Assembly: GCA_023410575.1 (NCBI GenBank)
Contig: JAEYPP010000017.1
Coordinates: 12,941-76,940 of the forward strand
Length of the DNA: 64,000 nt
DNA from: Bacillota bacterium
Lineage (GTDB): Bacteria > Bacillota > Clostridia > Lachnospirales > Lachnospiraceae
Direction of reading: 5' to 3'
Of the stretch, positions 62,058 to 64,000 are shown in pieces. Made by a program: the position numbers and the translations under genes. Position 1 is the first letter of the stretch; every line of letters begins with the position of its first letter. The notes beneath the pieces are model-generated. The model saw only the letters and a program-made list of their open reading frames with translations, did not search any database and had not been told where the DNA came from.

Positions 62058-63353
62058 TTATTTAATCAGCAAATTTTTCTTCTTCAGTCGATAGGATATA
62101 AATAAATTAGAAAGATACGCTACAACAGCAACAATTGGAACTCCTAAAAACATTCCAAATACTCCACCATATGCACCACCAACCGTAATACCAAAGATGA
62201 CCCATAATGGCGTTAGACCCGTAGAATCACCAAGAATCTTAGGACCTAAAATCCATCCATCAAACTGTTGCAATGCAAATATCATAATTGCGAATACAAG
62301 AGCATCAACTGGCTTAATACATAAGTATAATAGGATACCTGGAATTGCTCCAATGAATGGTCCAAAGTATGGAATCATATTGGTAACACCAACTATAACA
62401 CTTAAAAGTACTGCATAGTCCAGTCCAAGCATTGACATAATTACAAAACACATGATTCCAATAATAGTTGAATCAATCGTTTTTCCTACGATAAAACTTG
62501 TAAAAATATCACCACATTCCTTTGTAAGTTTTAGTATTGATTCCGCCTTTTTCTTAGGAATAAATGCATAAATTACTCTTTTTGCATTCTTTGACAATGT
62601 TCTCTTATCATAAAGCATATAAATTGAGATTGCGATTGATAACAATATATTAATTGCTAATTTTGCGATTGATATTGATAAATCTAATAACTTAGGAAGT
62701 AAATTTTTTACCAAATCCGTTCCTGCAGAAATAATCTGTGGTAAAGACTCATTAAGCTTATCTTCAATCCATCCAAGTTCAAGTGCTGGGAATCGTACCT
62801 CTAACGAATTAATAAACTCAAAAACTGGTTTATTTAAATCGGACACTTGATTGGTCAATGTTGATATGCTCTCTGAGATTTGTGGAACTACATAAAAGCA
62901 AAATGCGATGATTGCCCCTACTACAATAACATAAGCCGTTAAAATTCCAAGAGCCAAGCAAGCCTTAACATTCTTAATCCTCAGTAATTTGCCATAAAAA
63001 CGATCTGCCAACCACTTTACAATTGGATTGATAATAAATGCGATGAAAAAAGCAATCACAAATGGTTGAATTATTAACATAAAACGTTTCAGTGCATTTG
63101 CAATGAATGGTAAACTAATTATTGTCTGAATAATAATTATACCGATTGTTAATACCGCAAGTACATATACGCTGATTGTAAAATACCGATTATTAGGTTC
63201 AAAGTGATAATGAGATGGTTTTACTTCTTTGGTTGGTTCCCCCTCTTGTTTTGTTTCACTAATTTCTTGCACCACGATTGGACCTACTGGTTCCTTCTCT
63301 TTTTCTTTATCTCTTTTATTTAAATTACTACGTAATCTTAATTTTTTAAGCAT
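62058..63353 (-). CDS. AI-2E family (UPF0118) membrane protein
   Basis: The protein has 431 residues from the ATG at 63353, which has AGGGAGG close upstream. An in-frame ATG 42 bp earlier lacks a site. The N-terminus is charged (KKLRLRSNLNKRDKEKEKE). About eight membrane segments follow, with the soluble part at about 180-230. The C-terminal GPKILGDSTGLTPLWVIFGITVGGAYGG is the family signature. The substrate is unknown. It is a second member of the family seen at 2630-3700 and has a longer cytoplasmic tail. Confidence 0.85.
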   Translation of the reverse strand: MLKKLRLRSNLNKRDKEKEKEPVGPIVVQEISETKQEGEPTKEVKPSHYHFEPNNRYFTISVYVLAVLTIGIIIIQTIISLPFIANALKRFMLIIQPFVIAFFIAFIINPIVKWLADRFYGKLLRIKNVKACLALGILTAYVIVVGAIIAFCFYVVPQISESISTLTNQVSDLNKPVFEFINSLEVRFPALELGWIEDKLNESLPQIISAGTDLVKNLLPKLLDLSISIAKLAINILLSIAISIYMLYDKRTLSKNAKRVIYAFIPKKKAESILKLTKECGDIFTSFIVGKTIDSTIIGIMCFVIMSMLGLDYAVLLSVIVGVTNMIPYFGPFIGAIPGILLYLCIKPVDALVFAIMIFALQQFDGWILGPKILGDSTGLTPLWVIFGITVGGAYGGVFGMFLGVPIVAVVAYLSNLFISYRLKKKNLLIK

Positions 63354-63641
63354 AAGCCTCCCTATTAAATATGTTTTACAATATATTGTATACATGATAT
63401 TATCTACTTATTTCAGATTAATAATGTTTACGCTTTTACCATTTCTCTGCAAGGAATACTTTATTTATTTTTACTCATACTAAATTATATCCGTTTCAAA
63501 CTATATATTCAATATTTTCTTTATCTTTAAGCATTACTTACTCATTTTATTAATAATTTCAATAAAATAAGGGGATTCATTTGAAATCTATTTTTAAGAA
63601 GCTCTTACTTATTATTCCACAGAAAAAAAACAAAAAAATAC
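63354..63641. other. Intergenic region, no gene seen
   Basis: AT-rich sequence between the AI-2E gene and the tRNA promoter. I see no reading frame with a ribosome-binding site and no clear RNA structure. Confidence 0.6.
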
Positions 63642-63670
63642 TTGATTTTTCATATTCTATCATATATAAT
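63642..63670 (+). promoter_or_regulatory. Promoter of the tRNA-Lys pair
   Basis: TTGATT, a 17-nt spacer and TATAAT, 20 nt upstream of the first tRNA. Confidence 0.8.
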
Positions 63671-63690
63671 AATCCTTGCGTTTAAACAAT

Positions 63691-63763
63691 GCGTCTTTAG
63701 CTCAGTTGGTAGAGCACCTGACTCTTAATCAGGGTGTCCAGGGTTCGAGCCCCTGAAGACGCA
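63691..63763 (+). tRNA. tRNA-Lys (anticodon CTT), copy 1
   Basis: This 73-nt cloverleaf has acceptor arm GCGTCTT/AAGACGC, D arm AGCTCAGTTGGTAGAGC, anticodon loop CTCTTAA with anticodon CTT and T arm GGGTTCGAGCCCC. The CCA end is not encoded. Confidence 0.97.
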
Positions 63764-63813
63764 CTAAGGTCCTAGTTTGATGAACGCAAGAGTCATTGGG
63801 TTAGGACTTTAAT
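63764..63813 (+). other. Structured element after tRNA-Lys copy 1
   Basis: Stem AGGTCCTA/TAGGACTT (8 bp, one G-T) surrounds GTTTGATGAACGCAAGAGTC, which contains an inner TGA/TCA pair. It ends in TTTAAT and may be a terminator or processing element. It is homologous to the element after copy 2. Confidence 0.65.
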
Positions 63814-63863
63814 AAAATTAGAAATATAATTTTTATGAAATTGTAAATGTGATTAGTAAATAT

Positions 63864-63936
63864 GCGTCTTTAGCTCAGTTGGTAGAGCACCTGACTCTTA
63901 ATCAGGGTGTCCAGGGTTCGAGCCCCTGAAGACGCA
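63864..63936 (+). tRNA. tRNA-Lys (anticodon CTT), copy 2
   Basis: The sequence is identical to copy 1 over all 73 nt. The spacing of 100 bp between the copies suggests one transcript or recent duplication. Confidence 0.97.
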
Positions 63937-63989
63937 TTCTTAAGTCTTCGTTTGACGAACATATGAGTCGTTGGGTGAGGGCTTTTTTG
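63937..63989 (+). terminator. Structured terminator-like element after tRNA-Lys copy 2
   Basis: Stem AAGTCTTC/GAGGGCTT then TTTTTT, with inner GTTTGACGAACATATGAGTC. It differs from the first element by paired changes in both the outer stem (A-T to C-G) and the inner stem (T-A to C-G). Confidence 0.75.
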
Positions 63990-64000
63990 ATGCCCTCATT

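Overview
The window looks like chromosomal DNA of a motile, spore-forming, strictly anaerobic Firmicute of the Lachnospiraceae. The base composition is AT-rich, Shine-Dalgarno sites are strong, and starts at GTG and TTG are common. It carries a proline T-box, an S-box, flagellin with FliS, SpmA/SpmB, an activase for an anaerobic ribonucleotide reductase, and a yaaO-yaaR-holB-ricT-rsmI-abrB-type cluster. The style recalls Lachnoclostridium (Clostridium) phytofermentans, but that is a recollection I could not check. I see no phage, insertion sequence or CRISPR array.

Layout. 1-2.6 kb: pncB (cut by the window edge) and proS behind a proline T-box. 2.6-7 kb: an AI-2E-type membrane protein, a CMP-kinase-like protein, a lipoprotein, and the ATPase and permease of an SsuBC-like importer. 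7-12.4 kb: FliS, flagellin and a 1088-residue protein with a FliK-like tail, probably under a sigma-28 promoter. 12.5-16.3 kb: a DUF885 metallopeptidase lipoprotein, a substrate-binding lipoprotein whose leader contains a terminator (likely partner of the importer on the far side of the flagellar genes), and a 5'-truncated aminoglycoside-phosphotransferase relative. 16.4-18.7 kb: a two-component system. 18.9-20.3 kb: metK under an S-box. 20.4-23.3 kb: copA-csoR-copZ with a CsoR operator on its promoter. 23.4-27.7 kb: HD-GYP protein, murA, aroK, a flavin reductase and a small Ig-like protein.

27.7-39.9 kb is the most unusual part. It is a leftward cluster encoding a cyclic-nucleotide-binding-fold protein (770 aa), then JetA-, JetB- and JetC-like condensin subunits related to Wadjet/MksBEF, then an ABC ATPase without a permease and a TPR/acidic-repeat/P-loop protein. 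No JetD (Toprim nuclease) gene is present, and the JetC-like ATPase motifs are not canonical.

40-49 kb: the large SRP RNA, tadA, nrdG, acetyltransferases, an ABC-F protein, rsmA, a TatD nuclease and an enzyme I-like fragment protein. 49-54 kb: an acyltransferase, a GntR-ABC operon preceded by a 26-bp perfect inverted repeat that contains its promoter, spmA/spmB and an AbrB-type regulator. 54-60.4 kb: rsmI, a TrmN6-like methylase, ricT, holB, yaaR, gmk and an Orn/Lys/Arg decarboxylase. 60.5-64 kb: trmB, a 49-codon ORF, trxA, a long inverted repeat, a second AI-2E-type protein and two identical tRNA-Lys(CTT) genes, each followed by a covarying hairpin.

Across the window, three intergenic regions hold copies of a modular, hairpin-forming repeat whose stems differ by compensatory changes. 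This repeat, the JetD-less condensin cluster and the post-tRNA hairpins are the best candidates for undescribed biology.
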